Below are positions 56,801-64,000 of a DNA stretch of 64,000 nucleotides, piece by piece (the first letter of the stretch is position 1; each line of letters starts with the position of its first letter). Origin of the DNA: Incurvaria masculella (lineage: Eukaryota; Arthropoda; Insecta; Lepidoptera; Incurvariidae). The position numbers and the translations under genes were made by a program. The notes beneath the pieces were generated by a model. That model ran no database searches and was not told the origin of the DNA. It was given only the letters and a program-made list of their open reading frames with translations. The DNA lies in the NCBI GenBank assembly GCA_946894095.1, contig OX335655.1, positions 9,672,001 to 9,736,000 on the forward strand. Direction: 5' to 3'.

Positions 56801-57719
56801 TTTGCCTAGGTAGGCATAATAAAAACGTTAGATTTTAACTATAAATTAAGCAACGTCGCTGTAAATAAATAGCAAATAATAATAAGGATAAACACAAATG
56901 AGACGCTATTCCCACTGAACGCCCGAAAACGACCAGTGAGGACCATAGCCCCTAGGTCTTTGGTAGTTCTTCTTTCCTCCGCATGAAGCTTCGGTACTCT
57001 TAATGGCGAGTGCCACTGGACGATGCCCCCTCCCTATTCTCCAGATGGGTACCCAAACTGTATTGCACGTTCTAAATCACGCCTGGGTCGACATATAGGG
57101 TGATGGGACTCCCTATTCCCTCTCTAAAGATCTCCCTTCACTTCCTGAAGCAAGGGGCCTTATAAATGTGGACAAAATAGATACGACTGTTGATGAAAAA
57201 TCTGACAATATTTTGATCAACCTTGTTAGATATCACTGATCAGTTGGAGTGAATAGACGGCGCGGTATTCTTGTTAGATACCAATGATCAATTGGAGTGA
57301 ATAAACGGCGCGGTATCCTTGTTAGATATCACTGATAAGTTGGAGTAACTAGGCGGCGCGGTATCCTTGTTAGATACCAATGATCAGTTGGAGTAAATAA
57401 ACGGCGCGGTATCCTTGTTAGATATCACTGATAAGTTGGAGGAGCTAGGCGGCGCGGTATCCTTGTTAGATACCAATGATCAATTGGAGTGAATAAACGG
57501 CGCGGTATCCTTGTTAGATATCACTGATAAGTTGGAGTAAGCAGGCGGCGCGGTGGTAAGGTTGAGGCTGCTGCAAGTGGCGCGTGTCGTGTTGCAGGCA
57601 ACGCCGAGGTGTACATCGTGCTGGCGCTACTGATCGGGTTCGTGACGGTGGTGGTCGGGTGCTGGCTGAGCGACAACTGCTGGTCGCCGGAGCCCGAGGA
57701 GCTGCTGGCGGGCGGCTGA
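47819..57719 (+). CDS. Spliced gene: small single-pass membrane protein, 146 aa, family not recognised
   Basis: Four exons join in phase: 47819-47867, 48347-48518, 55829-55926 and 57598-57719, giving 441 nt with stop TGA at 57717. Every intron is GT-AG (gtaggt/gcgcag, gtgatc/ttccag, gtgagt/ttgcag) with phases 1, 2 and 1. Residues 1-17 form a hydrophobic signal peptide (MAPSLLLMLAVLMALAG). Residues 21-70 are rich in Ala, Pro, Gly and Gln. Residues 74-106 are basic and aromatic (GRGYRDWRTRGDPTLINSLW, then RSRQPLGIRKQLG). Residues 111-131 are a strong transmembrane helix, and the tail DNCWSPEPEELLAGG is acidic with Cys 128 and 134 near the membrane. By inference it is a type I membrane protein with the basic part outside the cell or in the lumen. 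No family is recognised and no function is assigned. The exon joins are inferred from sequence only; the in-phase fit and the complete signal-peptide/TM layout are the main support. Confidence 0.72.
48039..48110 (+). pseudogene. Duplicated signal-peptide exon, copy 2 (donor lost)
   Basis: It reads MTPSLLLMLAVLMALAGRYC, then DPS and a stop. It is almost identical to the first coding exon. The splice donor GT of copy 1 (G|gtaggt) is gg here, and the only nearby GT (ggag|gtactg) would leave the wrong phase for the next exon. It lies in the first coding intron and is judged a decayed duplicate. Confidence 0.6.
48161..48305 (+). pseudogene. Duplicated signal-peptide exon, copy 3 (start lost)
   Basis: Aligned to copy 1, the start codon is ATA, a TAG follows two codons later, and 'ctggcaatactccatggcac' keeps only part of the leader. 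The upstream 'gatggacgcggttcgatg' part is well kept. It is more diverged than copy 2, so it is either older or less constrained. Confidence 0.55.
48347..48518 (+). CDS. Second coding exon, Ala/Pro/Gly-rich
   Basis: Acceptor gcgcag at 48346, donor cgcag|gtgatc at 48518, phase 1 in and phase 2 out. It encodes CEGAPVAGPVAAPVAAPAPE followed by a Gln/Gly/Pro-rich stretch and GIGGVR. G+C is far above the flanking intron, and the frame stays open through highly GC-rich sequence. An ATG at 48310 is in frame just upstream, but it lies in the pyrimidine tract before the acceptor and is probably not used. Confidence 0.72.
49005..49234. mobile_element. Foldback MITE in the large intron
   Basis: Ends 'gtaggcctattcttagaatt' and 'aattgccagaataggcctac' are inverted. 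Internal parts 'ttttatagtggttgt' / 'acaaccactataaaag' also pair. 230 bp. Confidence 0.65.
50285..51000 (+). repeat. Satellite-like array, ~135-bp unit
   Basis: Units are recognised by 'ggtttttgtagtccaataca', 'ttacttcgttacgtcggttt', 'ccgcaagtctcgcaaagtac' and 'cctatctaacgttaaaaata'. Starts near 50348 (degenerate), 50461, 50597, 50727 and 50863; spacings of 130-136 bp. The last unit is broken at about 51000 by the insertion at 51011-51609. Confidence 0.75.
51011..51248. mobile_element. Foldback element with telomere-like loop
   Basis: The left arm 'aaccgacttcaaagaaaaag' ... 'ttttttgagtcggcgtcagc' and the right arm ending 'ctttttctttgaagtcggtt' pair over about 90 bp. The loop (51102-51157) contains six copies of AACCT. 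It is inserted in a satellite unit. Confidence 0.7.
51127..51156 (-). repeat. (AACCT)6, insect telomere motif (TTAGG on the minus strand)
   Basis: Six perfect AACCT units in the loop of the foldback element. TTAGG is the telomere repeat of most insects including Lepidoptera. Confidence 0.85.
51249..51609 (-). mobile_element. 'aaccgacttcaaa' family element, end part
   Basis: 'ccgaaatcggttggcgttat', 'tcggttcacccaggcaaaag' and 'cctccttttttgaagtcggt' are the end of a dispersed family whose tips match the arms of the foldback. Related pieces at 44430-44480 and 58804-58967. Confidence 0.6.
51610..51985 (+). repeat. Satellite-like array continued
   Basis: The ~135-bp unit resumes at 51619 and 51755 and a shorter one starts at 51850. 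A further half unit lies at about 54165-54260, beyond several inserted MITEs, so the array was once longer or spread. Confidence 0.7.
52204..52332. repeat. Inverted repeat in the large intron
   Basis: 'gggatgtcgtgctggctcga' and 'gcccagtacgacatctcaca' pair imperfectly. An inner hairpin 'gcctccgtcgacagaggc' sits in the centre. Confidence 0.45.
52407..52560. mobile_element. Lep1-like fragment
   Basis: 'actagctgcggtacccggca' and 'caccaaatttctttgcaatc' with 'tttattattatatagataga' resemble the same family. Diverged. Confidence 0.4.
53219..53843 (-). mobile_element. TTAA-flanked MITE, family 2, with nested insertion
   Basis: Reverse copy of 18583-19061, from TTAAgggcctggtacag to ctagtcctagcgccTTAA. 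About 145 bp more than the other copy is explained by a nested palindromic repeat at about 53233-53376 ('cagtcgttacttatcaaatg' ... 'cagacaaaacgactgtac'). Confidence 0.62.
53233..53376 (-). repeat. Small inverted-repeat element, nested; partial copy at 28267
   Basis: 'acagtcgttacttatc' and 'acaaaacgactgt' are inverted ends. The interior 'tactctatggttgacgtcag' is found in reverse at about 28267-28380 ('acgtcaaccatagagtaaaa'). Confidence 0.5.
53841..54031. mobile_element. Foldback MITE
   Basis: Arms of about 45 bp: 'aagccctatgatggttaaag...ttttttccttgaag' and its near-exact reverse complement ending 'ccatcatcgggctt'. About 190 bp, directly abutting the TTAA of the preceding element. Confidence 0.65.
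54165..54260 (+). repeat. Detached satellite unit
   Basis: 'catatgccacttctctctaa', 'aaggtttttgtagtccagta' and 'gttacttcgctacgtcgc' are one unit of the array at 50285-51985, separated by about 2.2 kb. Confidence 0.6.
54700..54905 (-). mobile_element. LINE ORF2 C-terminal fragment, minus strand
   Basis: The minus-strand frame 54711-54899 contains APRVVDIRLLRTKRFSISFL followed by YRTARIWNCLPAGIFPHTY. This matches the pattern RT..F..SF..RT.RLWNSLP..VFP..Y found at the C-terminus of R1/Jockey-type reverse transcriptase ORFs. About 60 residues remain. Confidence 0.6.
55305..55515 (-). mobile_element. SINE, minus strand, inside the large intron
   Basis: 'atgtgactggccctggatgg', 'aggggccatgccaggaacgt' and 'cattgaactggatggacaac' are the reverse SINE. 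It lies just upstream of the third coding exon. Confidence 0.6.
55829..55926 (+). CDS. Third coding exon, basic juxtamembrane segment
   Basis: Acceptor tattccag at 55828 and the near-consensus donor ctcg|gtgagt at 55926. Phase 2 in restores an Arg codon (AG+A) and phase 1 out gives Gly with the next exon. It encodes 33 residues rich in Arg, Trp and Leu (GYRDWRTRGDPTLINSLW...). A second acceptor, ggaaacag at 55810, is also in phase and would add six residues (RFSQYS-type insert), so the 5' edge is uncertain. The non-simple composition makes this the exon most useful for a homology search. Confidence 0.72.
56262..56690 (+). repeat. Diverged duplicated block, copy 1, last intron
   Basis: 'gagacgctattcccactgaa' through 'tctgacaatattttgattat' is repeated in the same order at 56901-57260. 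Copy 1 carries a 40-bp internal duplication. Confidence 0.65.
56313..56392 (+). repeat. 40-bp unit repeated twice
   Basis: 'ttagctcagtagcctcggta' + 'ggtcttctgtaggccttgc' occurs exactly twice in tandem (56313, 56353). Confidence 0.85.
56690..56832 (-). repeat. Partial copy of dispersed repeat (see 25460)
   Basis: 'gaactcgcagataactatta' and 'ataattttgcctaggtaggc' match the repeat at 34386-34675. Confidence 0.45.
56901..57260 (+). repeat. Diverged duplicated block, copy 2, last intron
   Basis: Matches 56262-56690 from 'gagacgctattcccactgaa' to 'tctgacaatattttgatcaa'. Its right end runs into the 48-bp minisatellite. Confidence 0.65.
57221..57557 (+). repeat. 48-bp minisatellite, 7 units, last intron
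   Basis: 'ttgttaga' recurs at 57223, 57271, 57319, 57367, 57415, 57463 and 57511. Two alternating types ('taccaatgatcaattggag' and 'tatcactgataagttggag') make a 96-bp higher-order unit. The array stops about 40 bp before the splice acceptor of the last exon. Confidence 0.88.
57598..57719 (+). CDS. Last coding exon: transmembrane helix and tail
   Basis: Acceptor gtgttgcag at 57597; the first two bases complete a Gly codon. It encodes NAEVYIVLALLIGFVTVVVG, then CWLSDNCWSPEPEELLAGG and stop TGA at 57717-57719. The run from Val111 to Ser131 is a clear membrane-spanning helix. Other reading frames are open over this GC-rich area on both strands, but they lack such a structure and are judged shadows. 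Confidence 0.72.
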
Positions 57720-58803
57720 CCGGTGCTGGCGGGCCCCTGCACGCACGTGTAGCGCCCGCCCTCGCCGCGCGCCGCCGACAGTCCTCCCGGCGGCGGCGGC
57801 TCGCTGTCTCCGGTGCTGCCGGCTCCCCCCCCACCGCCTGCGCGCGCGCTGCTCCACACGGCGCGGAGACTCTGCCCGGGCCGCTGCAACCCGTGCGGAC
57901 CGCGCGGCTACGGACCGCGCGGTTACTTTTAGCTAGAAAGAGGCGTGACCAAACGATTTTTCTGGACTGGTGCGCGTTTAAAACGCCCGGTCTTCCAGTG
58001 AGGTGCATCGAGGACCTGTTTTATAGAGACGTATTTCGAAGTGGTGCACGCTTTGTGGGAACGAGCTTCGAGTACTCCTTGTAGATGTTAGTGGATCGTC
58101 GGAAGCACAAAGCAAACTGGGGAACCGTGCTTGTGTTTTGCTGTTGTTTCGGCAACTCTCGAGACTTCACGAAATTATTTGGCAAAGTTGAAACGCAAAT
58201 ATTGGTCTGAAATTTATACAAATATCTGCGAAGAAAATGTTATTTTAGGGCCGAATTTAATTTTAAATGACCCTTCATAATGTTACATATGTTTGCGTAT
58301 TTATGTAACCAACTATACTCTTCTTGTACCCCACCGTATGGAAATTGAGTATTTGGGTGTGTATCTATTTAGTGATTGTAAAGAAATAGTAGTTCCATAA
58401 AAAATACAACAAAAGCGGGGTTTCAAAGAACGTAACGCACAATTGCACCAATACTGTAAAAAACTATATATGCACCTATGGTTGAAGGAAACATTATAGT
58501 CGCCTTCCTACCGTCTACCTTATCTTAAGTAATAATTGTGTTTGGCGACTGTACTGACGAAAACCCTATAAAATATTGAGAGGTTATTATAGTGAATACT
58601 GAATAGTACTTTTTAACCTTCAATCGAAAGTGCATGCTTTGGTCTGTCGCCTGCTGTACATCCGACATCTCTTCCTTGTACTAATATTTATATGATTTTA
58701 CGCTCAATACATTTTGTGATGATGGTGCAATTCCGTCTTAACACAGTTATTGGAATGCATTTGGTATCTAAAAAACGCCATAAAACTGTTTTAAGAAACA
58801 GTA

Positions 58804-58967
58804 AACCGACTTCAATCACTAATAGGAGTACTATTCTATCAAACCATCGCTGAGATATAACTTACTGATGTGAAAAAGAACTATTCAAATCGGTTGACAA
58901 TTCGCGGAGATATCGAGTAACATACATACAGAAAATTTAGAACCGCCTCCTCTTTTGAAGTCGGTTA
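58804..58967. mobile_element. 'aaccgacttcaa' family, short copy
   Basis: 'aaccgacttcaatcactaat' at one end and 'cctcttttgaagtcggtt' at the other, 164 bp. It lies in or just beyond the probable 3' UTR. Confidence 0.6.
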
Positions 58968-59136
58968 AAAATGTGAAAAATACGCATCCATAGTATGTTA
59001 AGAATTTTCAGGCGGTGAAATTTCAATTTCTTAATTGTACTCCTCAAAGTATGTGCCTTGGGATGCTTTCCTCTGTTCTGTTTCTATAATAGTGACTAAG
59101 AGCACCTTTTCGCGATTTTGACTAAACTCTATTGAA

Positions 59137-59142
59137 AATAAA
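59137..59142 (+). terminator. Candidate polyadenylation signal AATAAA
   Basis: Canonical hexamer about 1.4 kb after the stop codon of the membrane-protein gene. It is supported only by the motif and its position; the motif is common by chance in AT-rich DNA. Confidence 0.25.
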
Positions 59143-59160
59143 CTTTTTACGGCTGGTAGA

Positions 59161-62100
59161 AGCTCATACACATCATAACCGTGCCTTGCAAGTCTATAGA
59201 CTAAAGTCGGGGACGTAATTACCGATAGACATTCAATTATAAATGGATTTGAAACCGAGAGCTCACATTGATTTCAATGTGTAATGTCATAGACACGATG
59301 GTGACACGAATGAAAATTACAAAGTAATATGTAGGGTCAATGAGGGATTTTCAAAATCGATTTTAATGCACTTGTAAAACTATTTTATTGTTTCATTTTG
59401 GGTTACTCACATTCAAGTTAAACATAACCTGAAAAATGCTTCAAGGAAAGCCACTCCTTGTGATGAACATATTTTTTCCGGCATCTTTTATGCTTTTAAC
59501 CTTTAAGTATGTAATTATCGTTTTTAAAATAGGCTCCAGTATTATTTGCAACGTCCAACTATGTACTGTGCGGTTAAACTTTAGCGCAAAGTAAGCACTT
59601 ACTCTAGGCTTAGACAAATGAGTTCCAACATGGTTGCTTGATACTTTTGTGGTTCCAATATTTGTAGCTGTGGCGGGCGGCATTTATTGCATGCGGTGTA
59701 TTTTGTATGGACGAAGGCCCGATGACCGCGTGTGATATTTTTTGGATGAAATATACCTTACAATAGTAGTATAAATAAATTTAGCCGACAAACGCGTTTT
59801 GTAATCGCTCGAAGAACAACGATACTTAAATTTGTGAGTAATTTTCGTAGAGCTAATCCTGTAATTTGGTCGTTTTCTATAATAAATACATAATTGCAGT
59901 TCGTATAACATGCTCGCTTTTGTACCGATCCATAACATAAGTCCCTGAACATAGTTATGTATATTCGGAGGGCGAAACTGTTAGTTAAAAATAAATCACA
60001 GATTAAACACGTCACTATTTGTAGGACGCGTCTAGTCCATTTAAGGTTTTTTAAATTGTTTTAACAAATAGTGACGTCTTTAATCGGGTGATTTAATTTT
60101 AACCAGCTGCGGTTGTGCACTCCGCACCAAGTAGATACTATGATGGTGTAGGTGCCCACATGCGTGTCTTTCTCAAGGCTGCTATTCACCCTAGGAACTT
60201 CCCTAATAATTCCTAGTAACGATTAATTTTCTTTTACATTACGCATTTTGGTACTTACAATGGACCGTAGCGGAATTTCGTTGGAAGCTAACCAAGGGAC
60301 CAGCCCTTATTCCAAGATCCAATCCTCCATCGCTAAATTATTACTATGTAAACTTTATCGTGGGCTTAAAAACACATTCATGTTAGCTGTTCAAATTGGA
60401 AACTGTTTTGCGAAAGCAAAAGCATTGGAAATATTATCGTTAGGTTTTTGATTTGTACGCAGAATTCAAGGCAATTTCGTGCGGTTAAAATAATAAAAAA
60501 AATCTTCAACAAAATATTCATTCGCCCTTGGAAAAGCATTTTTTACCAGTTCCGTTAGATGGAATAAAATTTCGTTAATATTCCGTTCGATAGAACAGTG
60601 ACATCTCAGGTGAACAGCATTGTAATAATGAGATGTTCGTAAAATAATTGGTTCCAGTCCTACATTGGGCAAATTTGTGTCGGACCAAAAATTTGTTCTT
60701 GTTTTAAGAAATGTAAAGAAGTACAATGCGTCTAATGTGAATTTTACTTTAAGATCTGAAATTTACGAGGAAATTGAAATGCCGTAATATTTGTCGGATT
60801 TACAGGTACCCGGTGCGTAATGCCTTCTGGGCCGACATGTTTCCGATGTTGGTGGCTTTGCACGAGATCGCGCACCGGAAAAACGACAAATATTATATAG
60901 AGCGACGGTGTAATTCCAAACACGTTTAAAAATGTCGGAGCTATTATAAACATGAAAATTTCAAGGATCAATCCGAGTTCTTTGCAGATAAAGATATTCA
61001 TTTTTGTATTTTTTCGTACCCTACAATGAGACGATAAATGTGGGCAGACTTTCCATGTACATATGTGTATTTCTGTAATTTTTACAGCAGCTTGTCACGG
61101 AAGACATTTGGGTCGTATCTGTCATTACTGTGCAAGTTTACAGCTTACTCGACTTTTGGCAAAGGGAAGCTGCGCAGTTCAAATGTGGATATACTGCTAG
61201 TGATGGAGAGGACTTATAGAGGACGTACAGGTCACCGCGGCTTACTAGAACCTTCAGGGCAATTTGGGGCCCCGCCAGGGTTCTAATGATTTGCCGATGC
61301 CTGTACCTCCTGAGATGTGTGATGTGTATCCACGTATGAGACGTAAGCGAAGCCACAATCAGGGGACAGTATGTGATTTAACTATAGCTGTAAGCTAAGA
61401 TAATAAGAACGACTGAGTATTCATTACTCCTACGATATAGAGGTCGCATTAGTTGTACGTGTCACTCGTTATGTAACATTTGCATGAACATAGCTCGCAA
61501 ATTAATTCCTGTAAATTATGTTTAGTGTGAACCCTTAACCGTGCCTGTCTATTGTATAGATATAACGTCATTTGATGGCTAGAATAGATTTTAAAATGCG
61601 GTTTATACACTGACAATCTTTATATAGAACGTGTAAATATTATGCAGCCATTGAAAAGTGCGATGTATTCATTATATATCTGGTAAATATTGTTAAAAGC
61701 AATCATGTTTGTATCTATTTTGTCAATAACTATTTCTTGAATATTTAGGAAACATTATCGTACCTAGCCGCCCATAAAATCTTACATGCATTTTCCCTCA
61801 AAGTTCATAAATGTTAAAATTGAATATCATAAATGCATTTTAATGTCTACAGTACGTGCATAGTGCACATTGGCCTTCAATACTTGACAATTGGAATCAG
61901 ATCCGATTCGTATATAATGGTTTGTAATCTCTTGTCATTTAATTTCATACACACAGATTTACAGAAGGCTTAGTTTTAAATTAATTCTGCCGAATGTATT
62001 GATATTATTGGAAACATCGCATTTATTTAATGAAATATGTACCAGATAATTTTACGTAAGCTTAGTTCATAGGTTGTGTGTCAAATAGCTTTATTAATAA

Positions 62101-62316
62101 GTCCTAAAATTAAAATATTATTCTACTCACTAAAGTGTTTCATTTTATCTGGTACTCTTACGCCTAAGATATAAAATAATTGAATCAGGTACTCTTACGC
62201 TTAAGATTCCATGACATTTTAAAGTCATAAACATTAATGTACTTGGAATTTCCAATATTTGACGCGTGAAATTTTATTTCTTAAGTTTTCTCCTCCTATG
62301 TACACTCAACTCAGAT
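59161..62316. other. Mostly unique AT-rich sequence, possibly distal 3' UTR
   Basis: Several TGTAAAT-type motifs (61508, 61637) resemble Pumilio sites. A 67-codon frame at 60248-60451 has no recognised family. Apart from the palindrome at 60000 no repeat was seen, which contrasts with the rest of the window. Confidence 0.3.
60000..60090. repeat. Palindrome related to the small MITE
   Basis: 'gattaaacacgtcactattt' and 'aaatagtgacgtctttaatc' are inverted arms with a ~50-nt centre. Confidence 0.5.
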
Positions 62317-62625
62317 AAAAAATCGGCCAAGTGCGAGTCGGACTCGCAGAGGAAGGGTTCCGTACCATCGTACAATATTTACACAAAATAACACGTTTTT
62401 TGTATGGGCCCCCCTTAATTTTTTATTATTATATCATTTCACCAATTTCTTATTATAGCGGCAAAATTAATACATAATCTGTGAAAATTTCATTTTCCTA
62501 CCTGTTACGGTTCATGAGATACAGCCCTGTGACAAACGGACGGACATAAGGACGGACGGACGGACGGACAGCGGAGGCTTAGTAATAGGGTTTCGTTTTC
62601 ACCCTTTGGGTACGGAACCCTAAAA
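62317..62625 (+). repeat. (GACG)n-family repeat, near complete
   Basis: 'ggccaagtgcgagtcggact' to 'tacggaaccctaaaagg', with the run 'ggacggacggacggac' near 62553. Confidence 0.75.
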
Positions 62626-64000
62626 GGAAGGCGATGTGTTTTCTAGCGCGCCTGCTGTGAGACCCACTGTTTCAAATTTTTTGAAACAACCAACCCTACA
62701 TAAACATACATGCAACAGGCAAACATAGTCGCAGACACATTTAAGGGTTTGTTTGGGTGGGAACTGACTAGGCGAACGCATTTCGGGAGCACATTCGCGC
62801 GCGGTGGCGATGTTTGGCCGTGTGGCTTACGACGTGTTGCCGGCTGTCAACAATGATGTTTGCCATACATGACAAGTCTCCTTCCTTTTCTCTTCTGTGA
62901 CATTCGACGTGTCTTGATTAAAGCTCGCTGAACCAAGAAAAATCTTGAACACCAACACCCTCGACCACGCCGTGCGCTATACTATAAGATCATAGATTGA
63001 ATCTATGAAAACCTGCCCATAATTTCAGGTTTGATCCCGTATCCGAATTTATCATATGATAGCGTGGGCTAGCCCCAAAAGATCGGTATATGACATTAGT
63101 TTCGACGTGAGGGGGCCGGGAGCGAAGGGCCGATTTTGACATTTTGATCTTCAATTCATTAAATTATTTATTAGGGAAAGATCTAATTTACCACAATACC
63201 CGCAGGACGGTCGGTAGGCCTCTGTCATTATTCACTTCTCGTTAAAAAATATTTGTCATAAGACTTACATTAAAATATGATTTCGTACGGGAGCATTAAT
63301 ATCGGAGTTTCCGCACAAGCCGAGATGCAGCGGGACCGGACGTCGCCGCCAACGCGCGACGCGTGACGCCAACTCGGAATAATGAAGAGCCTGCGAATGT
63401 ATCACTCGAGCGAGGCGCGACGCGACGCGACACACGTGGCGCGACGCGCTCCGGCGCGGGGGAAGGAACTCCTTTGTTCGCGATCGACACTGTAATGGAT
63501 CTCGCCGTTGCTTGACGTCATGGATGAGCATTGGAAGTCATTTCGCAAAAAGTGGAGCAACTAACAATACAACTATCTATCTTTTATACGGGGTGTTGCA
63601 ACGGTCAGTACATACGATTTGGGAAATGATTATAAATAAACAAAAAAGTTTAACATTTGTTTTCTAAATATCCTCTAAATAAAAAGTTTAGCGCGGCACA
63701 TAAAGGAGCAGTTTTTGGTCAGACGTGAAATACTGACGCATCCTGTTGAGGACTCCCAGCTTTTTTGAGACGAGCTTGGCTTTATCCTCTATATAGCGTC
63801 CGAAATTAAGGTTATGCAGTAAATATCCCTATGTGGTCGTAAATAAGTAGAGTTGTTCCCTGGAAGGTCTGAGACGCACTGAACGGAGTCCGGTTCGCAC
63901 TGAATACGCACGCCTATGTCCACGTTAAACTCAACGAGCTTCTGGAGACTCCACCCGGAAACTTTTTCCAGGGTTTCTTCGAGTCTAATAACGAGGCGCC
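62626..64000. other. No gene recognised; CpG-rich patch at 63300-63480
   Basis: The patch ('gaggcgcgacgcgacgcgac') is open in two minus-strand frames because of composition. It could be a promoter of a gene to the right. 'aacggtcagtacatacgattt' at 63600 resembles 33030 in reverse. Confidence 0.3.

Larger units (their letters stand above)
57720..59160 (+). other. Probable 3' UTR
   Basis: The stretch after the stop is GC-rich to about 57930 and then AT-rich and mostly unique. The first canonical AATAAA after the stop that I found is at 59137-59142, so polyadenylation near 59160 is possible. Others at about 59763 and 59989 are equally acceptable by sequence. It includes a truncated repeat at 58804-58967, which would lie inside the transcript if the distal signals are used. 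Confidence 0.35.

Noticed and set aside
57514..58084. Long overlapping open frames on both strands (up to 166 codons)
   Set aside because: They are caused by high GC content over the last exon and 3' UTR. Only the frame continuing from the upstream exons has a meaningful TM segment.
63265..63531. Arg-rich minus-strand frames
   Set aside because: Composition effect of a CpG-rich patch containing repeated cgcgacg; no start, splice or family support.

Overview
The window is nuclear DNA from an insect, most probably a moth or butterfly. It is AT-rich, has introns, and is packed with short dispersed repeats. Three things point to Lepidoptera: the repeat that starts 'ccaagtgcgagtcggactcg', carries a (GACG)n run and ends 'tacggaaccctaaaaa'; small repeats ending in 'taatattagtatgga'; and an (AACCT)n tract matching the insect telomere motif TTAGG. 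No operons, ribosomal RNA genes or intact tRNA genes were seen. Almost every short ATG-initiated reading frame is chance or lies in a repeat.

One protein-coding gene can be assembled with fair confidence, on the + strand between about 47.7 and 57.7 kb. Four coding exons (47819-47867, 48347-48518, 55829-55926, 57598-57719) join in phase through GT-AG introns. They encode a 146-residue protein: signal peptide, Ala/Pro/Gly-rich segment, basic segment, one transmembrane helix and a short acidic tail. I do not recognise the family. The first coding exon has a splice acceptor upstream of its ATG, so at least one non-coding 5' exon lies further left or outside the window. It also carries two tiny upstream ORFs. 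This exon has been tandemly triplicated, and the two extra copies sit decaying in the next intron.

Layout. 1-20 kb: no recognised gene; SINE copies, foldback MITEs, two families of TTAA-flanked MITEs, a 44-bp minisatellite. 20-34 kb: a 5S-rRNA-like SINE, LINE fragments, a 5'-truncated LINE interrupting a SINE, and many hairpins. 34-47 kb: GC-rich islands in AT-rich DNA, paired dispersed repeats, a degenerate transposase-like fragment, a recent 208-bp tandem duplication. 47.7-57.7 kb: the gene, whose large intron holds a ~135-bp satellite array, a foldback element with a telomere-like loop and nested MITEs, and whose last intron holds a 48-bp minisatellite next to the final exon. 57.7-64 kb: probable 3' UTR, then mostly unique AT-rich sequence and a CpG-rich patch at 63.3-63.5 kb.

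Nothing here shows several genes working together. The points of interest are the unrecognised membrane protein, the duplication history of its first coding exon, and the structure of the mobile-element families.
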